Origin: an uncultured Pelagibacteraceae bacterium | GTDB lineage: Bacteria; Pseudomonadota; Alphaproteobacteria; Pelagibacterales; Pelagibacteraceae | DNA length: 42,998 nt | Direction: 5' to 3' | Assembly (NCBI GenBank): GCA_902607945.1 | Contig: CACLMD010000006.1 | Location: 1-42,998, forward strand | Shown here: positions 7,699-17,161 of the stretch, piece by piece | Layout: each line of letters begins with the position of its first letter | Numbering within the stretch: position 1 is the first letter of the stretch | Position numbers and translations under genes: made by a program | The notes under the pieces: model-generated | The model's database searches: none | Seen by the model: only the letters and a program-made list of their open reading frames with translations | Told to the model about the DNA's origin: nothing

Positions 7699-9521
7699 GC
7701 TGCTGCGCCAGACTTTTCACTTCTTTTTCTTTCATGAGGATCAAGAATAGCTTTTCTTAATCTGCATGATTGAGGTGTAATTTCAAGTGCTTCATCAGTA
7801 TTTAGCATGCTTAATTGTTCAGCAATTGACATTTTTCTTACTGGAGTAAGAACAACATTTTCGTCAGTGCCCTGGGTTCTCATGTTAGTTAATTTTTTAC
7901 CTTTCATAACATTAATAATCATGTCGCCTGGTTTTGGGGCTAATCCAACAATCATACCTGGATAAACGGGATCATTATGAGTCACAAACATCTCACCCCT
8001 TGCCTGTAAATTAAATATTGCAAAGGCAACAGCTTTACCTTTTTCCATTGATATTAAAGCACCATTTCTTCTACCTTCCATCTCACCTTCGAAAGGACCA
8101 TAGTCATAAAAAATTCTATTTATTACTCCATTTCCTTTTGTAAGAGTGAGGAATCTACTAGTAAAACCCATTAGACCTCTTGTAGGGGCATGAAATATAA
8201 GTCGCTTTTTATCTTTACCTGTATCTTTTAACTCTATCAATTTCCCTTTTCTTCTATTCATTGAGTCAATTATTTTTGAAGAGTATTCTTCATCAAGGTC
8301 CATAGTAATTTCTTCTATAGGTTCTAACTTGTTTTTATTTTCATCTTTTCTATATAAAACTTTTGGAGGACTAACTGTCATTTCAAATCCTTCTCTTCTC
8401 ATTTGAGTAAGTAAGATTTCTAACATAAGCTCTCCTCTACCACTGACTACAAAAGAGTCATTGCCATCATTTTCTGAAAATGTAATACCTACATTATTCT
8501 GTGCTTCTTGGATCAATCTATCTCTAATTTGAGTGCTAGTAAGTTTTTTACCCTCAGTTCCAGCCAAAGGAGATGTGTTTACTGTAATTGTAATAGACAT
8601 AGTTGGTGGATCAATTGGAGTAGCAGTAATTGGTTCGTTTACTTCCAAATCACAAATTGTATCTGCAACATTTGCTTTTTCAAGGCCAGCAACTACAACA
8701 ATATCTCCTGCTTCACCAATTTCAATTGGAACTTTTTTGGTACCCTCATATCTAAATATTTTTGTGAGTCTACCCTCATCAACTTTTTCACCTTTTAAGT
8801 TTATTGCTTTTATTGCTTGATTAGCTTTAGCAGTTCCTTGTGTAATTCTTCCAACTAAACTTCTACCTAAAAAATTATCTGCGTAAAGAAGTGTGGACAG
8901 CATTGCAAAAGGTTTTGATCTATCGAGTTCTGCTGGTTTTACATGTTCTATAATTTGATCCAATAAAGGATTCAAATTTTTTCTAGATCCTTGAACTTCT
9001 TTATCAGCCCATCCCGATCTACCACTTGCATACAAAACAGGAAAATCTAATTGTTCTTCGTTAGCATCAAGGCTAACAAACAGATCAAATGTTTCATCCA
9101 AAACTTCGTCGGCTCTTTGATCGGCTTTATCTAGTTTATTAATTACTACAATTGGTTTTAGACCTTGTTTTAATGCTTTTGATAATACAAATTTTGTTTG
9201 AGGCATTACTCCCTCAGCAGAGTCTATAAGTAATAGCGCGCCATCAGCCATGCTTAGTACTCTTTCTACTTCAGCAGCAAAATCTCTGTGACCAGGCGTA
9301 TCAATAATATTAATTCTAGAGTCTTTCCAATTTATTGAAGCTGGTTTTGCCAAAATTGTAATTCCTCTTTCTTTTTCTAGCTCACCTGAATCCATTAATC
9401 TTTCATCTACAATTTCATTTTCTCTAAAAGAACCACTTTGTTTCATTAAATTATCAATTAGAGTAGTTTTACCGTGGTCAACGTGTGCAATAATTGTGAT
9501 GTTTCTTATATTGTTGTTCAT
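7695..9521 (-). CDS. typA: Ribosome-associated translational GTPase TypA/BipA
   Basis: TypA/BipA is an EF-G-like GTPase that binds 70S ribosomes and supports ribosome assembly and growth under stress or cold. The 608-residue length matches the family. The G1 motif AHVDHGKTT sits near residues 12-20, followed by RGITI (switch I), DTPGH (G3) and NKLD (G4). The C-terminal family domains are present, including the RTQGTDE region. The N-terminus (MNNNIRNITIIAHVDHGKTT) is standard, so the start is secure. It lies downstream of groEL and the 38-codon ORF on the same strand, but two hairpins separate it from them, so it probably has its own promoter in 9522-9578. Confidence 0.97.
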   Translation of the reverse strand: MNNNIRNITIIAHVDHGKTTLIDNLMKQSGSFRENEIVDERLMDSGELEKERGITILAKPASINWKDSRINIIDTPGHRDFAAEVERVLSMADGALLLIDSAEGVMPQTKFVLSKALKQGLKPIVVINKLDKADQRADEVLDETFDLFVSLDANEEQLDFPVLYASGRSGWADKEVQGSRKNLNPLLDQIIEHVKPAELDRSKPFAMLSTLLYADNFLGRSLVGRITQGTAKANQAIKAINLKGEKVDEGRLTKIFRYEGTKKVPIEIGEAGDIVVVAGLEKANVADTICDLEVNEPITATPIDPPTMSITITVNTSPLAGTEGKKLTSTQIRDRLIQEAQNNVGITFSENDGNDSFVVSGRGELMLEILLTQMRREGFEMTVSPPKVLYRKDENKNKLEPIEEITMDLDEEYSSKIIDSMNRRKGKLIELKDTGKDKKRLIFHAPTRGLMGFTSRFLTLTKGNGVINRIFYDYGPFEGEMEGRRNGALISMEKGKAVAFAIFNLQARGEMFVTHNDPVYPGMIVGLAPKPGDMIINVMKGKKLTNMRTQGTDENVVLTPVRKMSIAEQLSMLNTDEALEITPQSCRLRKAILDPHERKRSEKSGAAA

Positions 9522-9578
9522 AATTTGTGGCTCTTATATATTAATTTTTTTTTTTGAAAACTCTTAAAAACTCAGAGA

Positions 9579-9609
9579 AACACTACAATTTTGAAAAAAA
9601 TTGAGTGTT
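9579..9609 (-). terminator. Imperfect hairpin at the end of the 38-codon ORF
   Basis: Read on the minus strand, an AACACT...AGTGTT and AATTTT...AAAATT inverted repeat forms a stem of about 12 pairs with a small internal bulge and a four-base loop. It begins on the stop codon of the 38-codon ORF. No strong U tract follows on the minus strand, so termination would be weak; it could instead be a processing or stabilising structure, or part of the typA leader. Confidence 0.4.
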
Positions 9610-9724
9610 ATTTTGTTTTTTTTGTTTTTTCTCTTTTTAATCTTCTTTTTTCTTTTAAACTTAATTTTGGTTTCTTGCTAACGCTAGAATCTTTAAAGGA
9701 TTTTCCACTATATCTTTTTGACAT
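9608..9724 (-). CDS. Small basic protein, 38 residues, unknown function
   Basis: A short frame, ATG at 9724 to TAA at 9608, lies between the groEL terminator and typA. The predicted peptide starts MSKRYSGKSFKDSSVSKKPK and ends in a Lys/Arg/Glu-rich helix-like tail (LSLKEKRRLKREK). The N-terminal half uses Ser, Gly, Tyr, Phe, Asp and Pro in a way not expected from a plain A-rich stretch, and the combination resembles small basic ribosome- or RNA-associated proteins. There is no clear Shine-Dalgarno sequence. It could be expressed by read-through from groEL or from its own promoter. The evidence is composition and position only; I recognise no family. Confidence 0.5.
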   Translation of the reverse strand: MSKRYSGKSFKDSSVSKKPKLSLKEKRRLKREKTKKTK

Positions 9725-9743
9725 AAAATTATTTAATTATTAT

Positions 9744-9773
9744 AAAAAAAAGGCCATCAAAGTGATGGCCTTT
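9744..9773 (-). terminator. Intrinsic terminator of groESL
   Basis: The inverted repeat AAAGGCCATCA / TGATGGCCTTT (9749-9759 and 9763-9773) gives an 11-bp stem with a three-base loop. On the minus strand it is followed by an uninterrupted U run (the A run at 9744-9751 on the plus strand). It lies 30 bases past the groEL stop and is the best intrinsic terminator in the window. Confidence 0.9.
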
Positions 9774-9802
9774 AAATTCTAAATTGAGAGATTGCGGAAT
9801 AC

Positions 9803-11488
<1,686 letters not shown>

Positions 11489-11779
11489 TTATTTTCCTGA
11501 AATACCCATAATATCTGACTCTTTCATTATGCTGTATTCTTTGCCATCAATTTTGACTTCTGTCCCTGACCATTTTCCGAATAAAACTTTATCTCCCACT
11601 TTAACATCCATTGCGATTTTTTTTCCATCCTCAGTTTTTGCACCACCACCAACGGCAACAACTTTACCTTCTTGTGGTTTTTCTTGGGCAGTATCAGGGA
11701 TAATAATTCCACCAGCAGTTTTTTCACTGCTATCTAAAACTTCTATTAAAACTCTATCGTGTAACGGTTTAAACTTCAT
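11489..11779 (-). CDS. groES: Co-chaperonin GroES (10 kDa)
   Basis: GroES is the heptameric lid of the GroEL chamber. The 96-residue product from the ATG at 11779 starts [14 protein letters not shown], the standard N-terminus, and contains the mobile-loop region [15 protein letters not shown] and the [14 protein letters not shown] segment. The frame stays open to an ATG at 11818, but that would add 13 non-conserved residues and skip the strong ribosome site at 11783-11790, so 11779 is chosen. It is the first gene of the groES-groEL operon and is preceded by a probable sigma-32 promoter. Confidence 0.97.
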   Translation of the reverse strand: MKFKPLHDRVLIEVLDSSEKTAGGIIIPDTAQEKPQEGKVVAVGGGAKTEDGKKIAMDVKVGDKVLFGKWSGTEVKIDGKEYSIMKESDIMGISGK

Positions 11780-11782
11780 AAA

Positions 11783-11790
11783 TTCTCCTC
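11783..11790 (-). promoter_or_regulatory. Strong ribosome binding site of groES
   Basis: On the minus strand GAGGAGAA lies a few bases before the ATG at 11779. It decides the groES start over the upstream in-frame ATG at 11818. A similar AAGGAGAA at 11471-11478 serves groEL. Most other genes in the window that I checked lack such clear sites. Confidence 0.8.
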
Positions 11791-11816
11791 TATAAATCTT
11801 TATAAATATGAGCTTC

Positions 11817-11844
11817 ATATAGATATTTCGACGTCTATTTCAAG
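11817..11844 (-). promoter_or_regulatory. Probable heat-shock (sigma-32/RpoH) promoter of groESL
   Basis: On the minus strand CTTG (11841-11844) is followed after 17 bases by TCTATAT (11817-11823). The alphaproteobacterial RpoH consensus, as I recall it, is CTTG-N17/18-CYTATNT, so the downstream element matches at six of seven positions and the spacing fits. Transcription would start near 11806-11811, leaving a leader of about 30 bases before groES. I found no CIRCE repeat (TTAGCACTC-N9-GAGTGCTAA) here, which argues against HrcA control. Confidence 0.65.
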
Positions 11845-11911
11845 ATAGAAACTCCTAGAGAACATTAATATTGATAGTAAATTCGAGATTTTATGGGTTA
11901 TATCTTAAAAT

Positions 11912-12730
11912 ATGACCAAAAATTTAGATTTAAATGGCCTTAAATCAATAGCAGATAATTACGATCTCTTTTATATCGATCTTTGGGGGGTAATTCATAA
12001 TGGGATCAAACTACATGAACACTCAATAATTGTTCTTAAAGAACTCTTAAAAAAAGATAAAGCTTTTGTACTTTTAACAAATGCACCAAGACCAAATAAA
12101 ACTGTAATAAATTTTTTACAAAAAATGGGTATGGATCAAGAATTAAGAGATCATGTATTTACTTCAGGTGAAGCATCGTTGAATTATTTAAAAAAAAATT
12201 TTTTATTGAAAAAATTTTATCATATAGGTCCACTAAGAGATTTTGATTTATTTAATTTGTTTGAAAATAATAAGTGTGATGACATTAAAGAAAGTGAATA
12301 CTTATTGTGCACAGGATTGTTTGATGATTACGATAAAGATCTAACTTATTATAAAAATTTATTTGATAAACAGCTCAATAAGAAAATGATTTGCACAAAT
12401 CCAGATCTGATTGTTGATCGTGGTGATAACAGAGAACTGTGTGCAGGATCTGTTGCTATGGTTTTTGAAAAAATGGGTGGCGAAGTAGTTTATTTTGGAA
12501 AACCTCACCCAGAAGTTTATAATCAATCAATTGATAACAATAATAAAAAGATATTGGCAATTGGAGATAATTTAAATACAGATATTAAAGGTGCAAATCT
12601 TTTAAATTATGATTCTTTATTAATTTCTAATGGAATACACAAGAATGAAATTAAAGATAAAGGGATTCATCAAGTTGCTAAAGAATATGAAACAATAATT
12701 AATTTTATTCAGTCAGATCTAAAATGGTAA
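11912..12730 (+). CDS. HAD-superfamily class IIA hydrolase (TIGR01459-like)
   Basis: The 272-residue protein has the HAD nucleophile motif DLWGV (D23) near the N-terminus, a capping region, GKPHPEVY, and the C-terminal metal-binding motif GDNLNTDIKGAN. This layout matches the class IIA family often found beside ribF in alphaproteobacteria. It probably dephosphorylates a small phosphorylated metabolite; the ribF neighbour hints at a flavin or related nucleotide, but the substrate is unknown. The gene overlaps ribF by seven bases and is divergent from groES. Confidence 0.85.
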   Translation: MTKNLDLNGLKSIADNYDLFYIDLWGVIHNGIKLHEHSIIVLKELLKKDKAFVLLTNAPRPNKTVINFLQKMGMDQELRDHVFTSGEASLNYLKKNFLLKKFYHIGPLRDFDLFNLFENNKCDDIKESEYLLCTGLFDDYDKDLTYYKNLFDKQLNKKMICTNPDLIVDRGDNRELCAGSVAMVFEKMGGEVVYFGKPHPEVYNQSIDNNNKKILAIGDNLNTDIKGANLLNYDSLLISNGIHKNEIKDKGIHQVAKEYETIINFIQSDLKW

Positions 12731-13644
12731 AACTTTACTCTAATTTTAATATAGAAAAAAAACACAAAGGATCGATTATCTTAATTGGTAATTTTGATGG
12801 TTTACATATTGGTCACCAAAGATTATTCAGATTGGCTCAATTATATAGAAAAAAATATAATTTAAAAATTGGTGTGATTAATTTTAACCCAATGCCAAAA
12901 ATGTTCTTTAATAAGAATTTAAAAAACTTTAGACTTTCAAATATCAATCAAAAAATTAAATTACTTAGTAACTTTAAAGTAGATTTTGTTATTACAAAAA
13001 AATTTGACTATAAATTTTCAAAAATTAAATCGATAAATTTTATTAAAAAAATTTTGAGTAAAAAGATTAATTCTAAATTTATTTTTGTTAGTAATAATTT
13101 TAGATTTGGTAATAAAAGAGAAGGAAATGTTAATTTATTAATTAAAAATGAGAAAACTTATAATTATAAAGTTGTAAAACCAAAACCATTTATTAGTAGT
13201 AAAAAGATTGTATCATCATCTTTAATAAGAAATCTTTTAGAAAATGGATCTTTAGAAAAGGCAAATAAACTTTTGAATAGAAACTGGGCGATACAAGGAA
13301 TTGTTAAAAAAGGAAGACAGGTAGGAAAAAAGATTGGTTTTCCAACATGTAACATAGACATTCAAGATTACGTTTTAGCAAAACCAGGCGTTTATGCTGT
13401 TAAAGTCCTAAAAAGAAATAGTAGTAAATATCTCAAAGGAATTGCGAATCTTGGGTATAGACCTACGTTTAATCAAAAAAAAATCTTATTAGAAGTTCAT
13501 TTATTTAATTTTTCTGGAAATCTTTATAATAAGCTTTTATCAGTAGAGTTTTTAAAGTTTATTAGAAAAGAAAAAAAATTTAAAAATGTTAATCAATTAC
13601 GAGCTCAAATAAAAACTGACTTAAATATTGCAAAAAGAACTTAA
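12724..13644 (+). CDS. ribF: Bifunctional riboflavin kinase / FAD synthetase RibF
   Basis: RibF converts riboflavin to FMN and then FAD in the cytoplasm. The N-terminal nucleotidyltransferase domain carries GNFDGLHIGHQ (residues 22-32) and SSSLIRNLL (164-172). The C-terminal flavokinase domain begins with GRQVGKKIGFPTCN (197-210). Length (306 residues) is normal. It overlaps the upstream HAD gene by seven bases and the ileS start by one base, indicating a tightly coupled operon. Confidence 0.95.
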   Translation: MVKLYSNFNIEKKHKGSIILIGNFDGLHIGHQRLFRLAQLYRKKYNLKIGVINFNPMPKMFFNKNLKNFRLSNINQKIKLLSNFKVDFVITKKFDYKFSKIKSINFIKKILSKKINSKFIFVSNNFRFGNKREGNVNLLIKNEKTYNYKVVKPKPFISSKKIVSSSLIRNLLENGSLEKANKLLNRNWAIQGIVKKGRQVGKKIGFPTCNIDIQDYVLAKPGVYAVKVLKRNSSKYLKGIANLGYRPTFNQKKILLEVHLFNFSGNLYNKLLSVEFLKFIRKEKKFKNVNQLRAQIKTDLNIAKRT

Positions 13645-16379
13645 TGAGTAAATCACAAATAAATCTTCCAAAAACAACTTTTTCTATGAAGGCTAATTTA
13701 CCAATAAGAGAGCCCGAAATTTTAGAATATTGGAAAAAGATTAATCTTTATGATGAATTAAGAAATTCCAATAAGGGAAAAGAAAAATTTATTCTTCACG
13801 ATGGCCCCCCTTATGCAAATGGTAACATTCATATGGGTACTGCTCTTAATAAAATTTTGAAAGATATAATTGTAAAGTTTCATCAAATGGATGGTAAAGA
13901 TAGCATTTATGTTCCTGGGTGGGACTGTCATGGCTTGCCTATTGAGTGGAAAATTGAGGAACAATATAAAAAGAATAAAAAAAATAAAAATGATATTCCA
14001 ATAGTTGAGTTTAGAAAAGAGTGCAGATCATTTGCAGAAAAATGGATAGAAATTCATAAATCCCAATTTAAACGTTTAGGTGTTATAGGAGATTGGGAGA
14101 ACTATTATTCTACGATGAGTTTTGATGCCGAAGCTCAAATTGTGAGAGAGCTTGGAAAATTCTTAAAAGAAGGAAGTTTATACAAAGGTTTTAAACCAGT
14201 TTTATGGTCTACAGTTGAAAAGACTGCCCTTGCAGATGCAGAAGTAGAATATCAAGACCATAAGTCTGATACAATTTATGCATCTTTTAAAGTTAAGTCT
14301 TCTGATTATGAGCAGCTTGATGGCTGTGAAATAGTAATTTGGACAACAACACCTTGGACAATTCCAGCAAATAAGGCACTAGCGTACAATGAATCTCTTG
14401 ATTATGTAATACTTCAATTAAATGATGATGCAGATTTTAAAAATAGAAAAATAATTGTTGCCGAAGCTTTATTAGATTCGGTTGTTAAAGAGTGTGAAAT
14501 AAAAGATTATAAAAAACTTCACACTTTTAAAGGAAAAAAATTTAAAAATACAATCTGTAATCATCCTTTTTTAAAGCTAGGATACGAATTTGATATCCCA
14601 ATGCTTCAAGCAAGATTTGTAACAACTGAGCAAGGAACTGGAATAGTTCATTGTGCTCCTAGTCACGGACCTGATGACTTTAATTTATGCATAAATAACG
14701 GAATTAAAGCAATTGAAACTGTTGATGGAGATGGAAAATATACAGATTATGTGAAATTATTTAATGGAATACATATATTTAAAGCAAATCCAATTGTAAT
14801 TGAAAAACTTAAAGAACAAAAAAATTTATTATCTAATGGTGAATTAATTCATTCTTACCCACACTCATGGAGATCTAAAGCTCCTCTTGTACATAGAGCA
14901 ACTCCGCAGTGGTTCATTTCAATGGAAAGCCATCAATTAAGAGACAAAGCTTTAAAAGCAATTGATGAAACAGCTTTTTATCCAAGTAAAGGAAAAGAAA
15001 GATTGAAATCTATGATTGAGACTAGGCCTGATTGGTGCGTCTCAAGACAAAGGGTTTGGGGCGTTCCACTTCCTATTTTTGTGAGTAAGAAAACAAAAGA
15101 AATTCTAGTAGATGATGATGTGATTAAAAATATAGCATCAATTTATGAAAAAGAGGGATCTGATTGTTGGTTTTCAGATAATCCTCAAAGATTTTTAGGA
15201 GAAAAATATAATGCTGAAGAATATGAAAAGTTAAGCGATATCGTAGAGGTTTGGTTTGATAGTGGTTCTACGCACTCATTTGTTTTGGAAAAAAGAAAAG
15301 ATTTAAAATGGCCTGCTTCCATGTATTTGGAAGGATCTGATCAGCATAGAGGCTGGTTTCATTCATCACTTTTAGAGTCATGCGGGACAAGAGGTAGAGC
15401 ACCATTTGAATCTATACTTTCTCACGGATTTGTAGTCGATGGGAAAGGTCTTAAAATGTCTAAATCATTAGGAAATGTGATTGCACCTGAAGATATTCTA
15501 AAAAAATATGGAGCAGATATTTTAAGAATTTGGGTAGCTTCATCAAATTATGCAGAGGATTTAAGAATAGATTTTTCTATTCTTGATCAACATGCAGAGT
15601 CTTATCGTAAAATCAGAAATACTTTCAGATATTTATTGGGAAACATCAACGATAACAAGGAAGAAATTGATCTGGAAAAAATAGACACAAAAACTTTGCC
15701 AGAACTAGAGCAGTTTATGCTTCATAAAATTTATTTATTAAATGAAAATTTTAAAAAGTATTTTAAGAACTATGATTTTCATAATCTTTATAAGGAGCTT
15801 TTAAATTTTTGTACGGTTGACCTTTCAGCCTTTTATTTTGATATTAGAAAAGATTGTTTGTATTGTGATCCCAAAGACTCAAAAAAAAGACAATCATCAA
15901 TATTATTACTAAAAGTTATTTTAGCTTCATTATTAAGATGGTTTGCACCAATTTTATCTTTTACAACTGAAGAAATTTATAAAATTGTAGGTAGTAAAAA
16001 AAGTATTCATTTAGAAACATTTATCAATTTTCCAATTAATTTTAAAAACGATGATTTAAACTCTAAATGGTTAAATTTAATTAAGATAAGAGATGTGTGT
16101 AATCTTAGTATAGAAGAAAAAAGAGCTGAAAAAATAATTGGATCAAGTTTAGAAGCATCAATCAAGATTAGATTAGATAAAGAAAAGTTTAAAATTTTTA
16201 GTGACATTGACTTTGCAGAGTTATGTATTACCTCAAATGCGCAAATGGTGCAAAGTGAAGATAATGAAATTTCAGCTGAAACATTTAAAGCAGAAGGAAC
16301 TAAATGTCCTTTGTGTTGGAAAATTAATGTTGGACCATGTTTAAGAAATGGAAAAAAATGTCTTTTTTCTGAAAATTAA
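13644..16379 (+). CDS. ileS: Isoleucyl-tRNA synthetase
   Basis: This class I synthetase charges tRNA-Ile. The HIGH-type motif is HMGTALNK (63-70), preceded by GPPYANGNI, and KMSKS lies at 604-608. The editing-domain signatures TTTPWTIPAN and VHCAPSHGPDDF are present. The C-terminal zinc knuckle has C888, C891, C899 and C906 with the CxxCW beginning typical of the family, although the second pair is wider (seven residues apart) than the usual CxxC. Length is 911 residues. The ATG overlaps the ribF stop by one base and lspA follows after four bases. Confidence 0.97.
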   Translation: MSKSQINLPKTTFSMKANLPIREPEILEYWKKINLYDELRNSNKGKEKFILHDGPPYANGNIHMGTALNKILKDIIVKFHQMDGKDSIYVPGWDCHGLPIEWKIEEQYKKNKKNKNDIPIVEFRKECRSFAEKWIEIHKSQFKRLGVIGDWENYYSTMSFDAEAQIVRELGKFLKEGSLYKGFKPVLWSTVEKTALADAEVEYQDHKSDTIYASFKVKSSDYEQLDGCEIVIWTTTPWTIPANKALAYNESLDYVILQLNDDADFKNRKIIVAEALLDSVVKECEIKDYKKLHTFKGKKFKNTICNHPFLKLGYEFDIPMLQARFVTTEQGTGIVHCAPSHGPDDFNLCINNGIKAIETVDGDGKYTDYVKLFNGIHIFKANPIVIEKLKEQKNLLSNGELIHSYPHSWRSKAPLVHRATPQWFISMESHQLRDKALKAIDETAFYPSKGKERLKSMIETRPDWCVSRQRVWGVPLPIFVSKKTKEILVDDDVIKNIASIYEKEGSDCWFSDNPQRFLGEKYNAEEYEKLSDIVEVWFDSGSTHSFVLEKRKDLKWPASMYLEGSDQHRGWFHSSLLESCGTRGRAPFESILSHGFVVDGKGLKMSKSLGNVIAPEDILKKYGADILRIWVASSNYAEDLRIDFSILDQHAESYRKIRNTFRYLLGNINDNKEEIDLEKIDTKTLPELEQFMLHKIYLLNENFKKYFKNYDFHNLYKELLNFCTVDLSAFYFDIRKDCLYCDPKDSKKRQSSILLLKVILASLLRWFAPILSFTTEEIYKIVGSKKSIHLETFINFPINFKNDDLNSKWLNLIKIRDVCNLSIEEKRAEKIIGSSLEASIKIRLDKEKFKIFSDIDFAELCITSNAQMVQSEDNEISAETFKAEGTKCPLCWKINVGPCLRNGKKCLFSEN

Positions 16380-16383
16380 ATAA

Positions 16384-16857
16384 ATGTTAAAAAAAAAAAT
16401 AAATATTTTTTATATATCAGCTTTAATTTTTACTTTAGATAGATTGAGCAAATATTACATTTTGGAATTATCAAATTCAGTAGAAAAACTTGATATTCCT
16501 ATTACATCATTTCTTAATTTTAATTTAGTCTGGAATAGCGGGATAGCATTTGGTCTCTTTTCGTTTAATGAACAGTTTTACTACAACATAATTACATTAA
16601 TAATTATAATTATTACTCTTGTTATTCTATTTTACGCGATCAAGTCCAGTGGAGTTGAAAAAATAGGTTTTTCAATGATTTTTGGAGGATCTTTGGGAAA
16701 TATATTTGATAGATTGTACTATGCGTCTGTTGTTGATTTTATAGATATACATATAAATAATATTCATTGGTTTATTTTTAATATTGCAGATATATTTATC
16801 AGCTTAGGCGTTGTAACTCTAATTACAATAGAGTTTATTGGTAGAAAAAAAATATGA
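16384..16857 (+). CDS. lspA: Lipoprotein signal peptidase II
   Basis: LspA cleaves the signal peptide from diacylated prolipoproteins in the inner membrane. The 157-residue protein has four hydrophobic segments, the NSGIAFG motif (51-57), and the two catalytic aspartates D118 in VVDF and D136 in FNIAD. It is the usual partner of ileS. Its stop overlaps the start of the next gene, a lipoprotein that is itself a predicted LspA substrate, by four bases. Confidence 0.96.
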   Translation: MLKKKINIFYISALIFTLDRLSKYYILELSNSVEKLDIPITSFLNFNLVWNSGIAFGLFSFNEQFYYNIITLIIIIITLVILFYAIKSSGVEKIGFSMIFGGSLGNIFDRLYYASVVDFIDIHINNIHWFIFNIADIFISLGVVTLITIEFIGRKKI

Positions 16858-17156
16858 AAAAGTTTTTTATATATTTATTAATTTTGGTTCCATTATTTAG
16901 CTGCGAATCTGCAAAAGATGGTTTCACGTTGAAAAAGAAAGGTAACTCTGATGAATTTTTAATTGAAAAAAAAAATCCATTAGTTATGCCCCCTGAATAT
17001 GGTGACTTACCAGTTCCAGATGATTTCGAAAAACAGAGCAATAAGGTAGATAAAGATGAGTTTGAAAAAATAATAAGTAAATCAAAAAATAAGAGCACTA
17101 ATAAGACTATAAAAAAATCAGATATAGAGCAATCTGTGCTTGAAAAGATTAATTAG
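16854..17156 (+). CDS. DUF3035 lipoprotein, BamF-like
   Basis: The 100-residue protein has a lipoprotein signal peptide with the lipobox LFSC and lipidated cysteine C17. The following region, including NPLVMPPEYGDLPVP, matches the DUF3035 family, which has been described in alphaproteobacteria as BamF, an accessory lipoprotein of the outer-membrane beta-barrel assembly machine. The position right after lspA is the usual one in this class. The C-terminal half is charged and low in complexity, and the family match rests on the short proline-rich core. Confidence 0.8.
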   Translation: MKKFFIYLLILVPLFSCESAKDGFTLKKKGNSDEFLIEKKNPLVMPPEYGDLPVPDDFEKQSNKVDKDEFEKIISKSKNKSTNKTIKKSDIEQSVLEKIN

Positions 17157-17161
17157 TTTTA

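Noticed and set aside
9591-9782. 63-codon plus-strand frame rich in Phe and Leu
   Set aside because: It starts at a TTG, is the complement of the A-rich small basic ORF and runs through the groEL terminator hairpin, so it is not likely coding.
11780-11911. CIRCE/HrcA operator before groES
   Set aside because: I looked for TTAGCACTC-N9-GAGTGCTAA on both strands and found no match; a sigma-32-type promoter fits instead.
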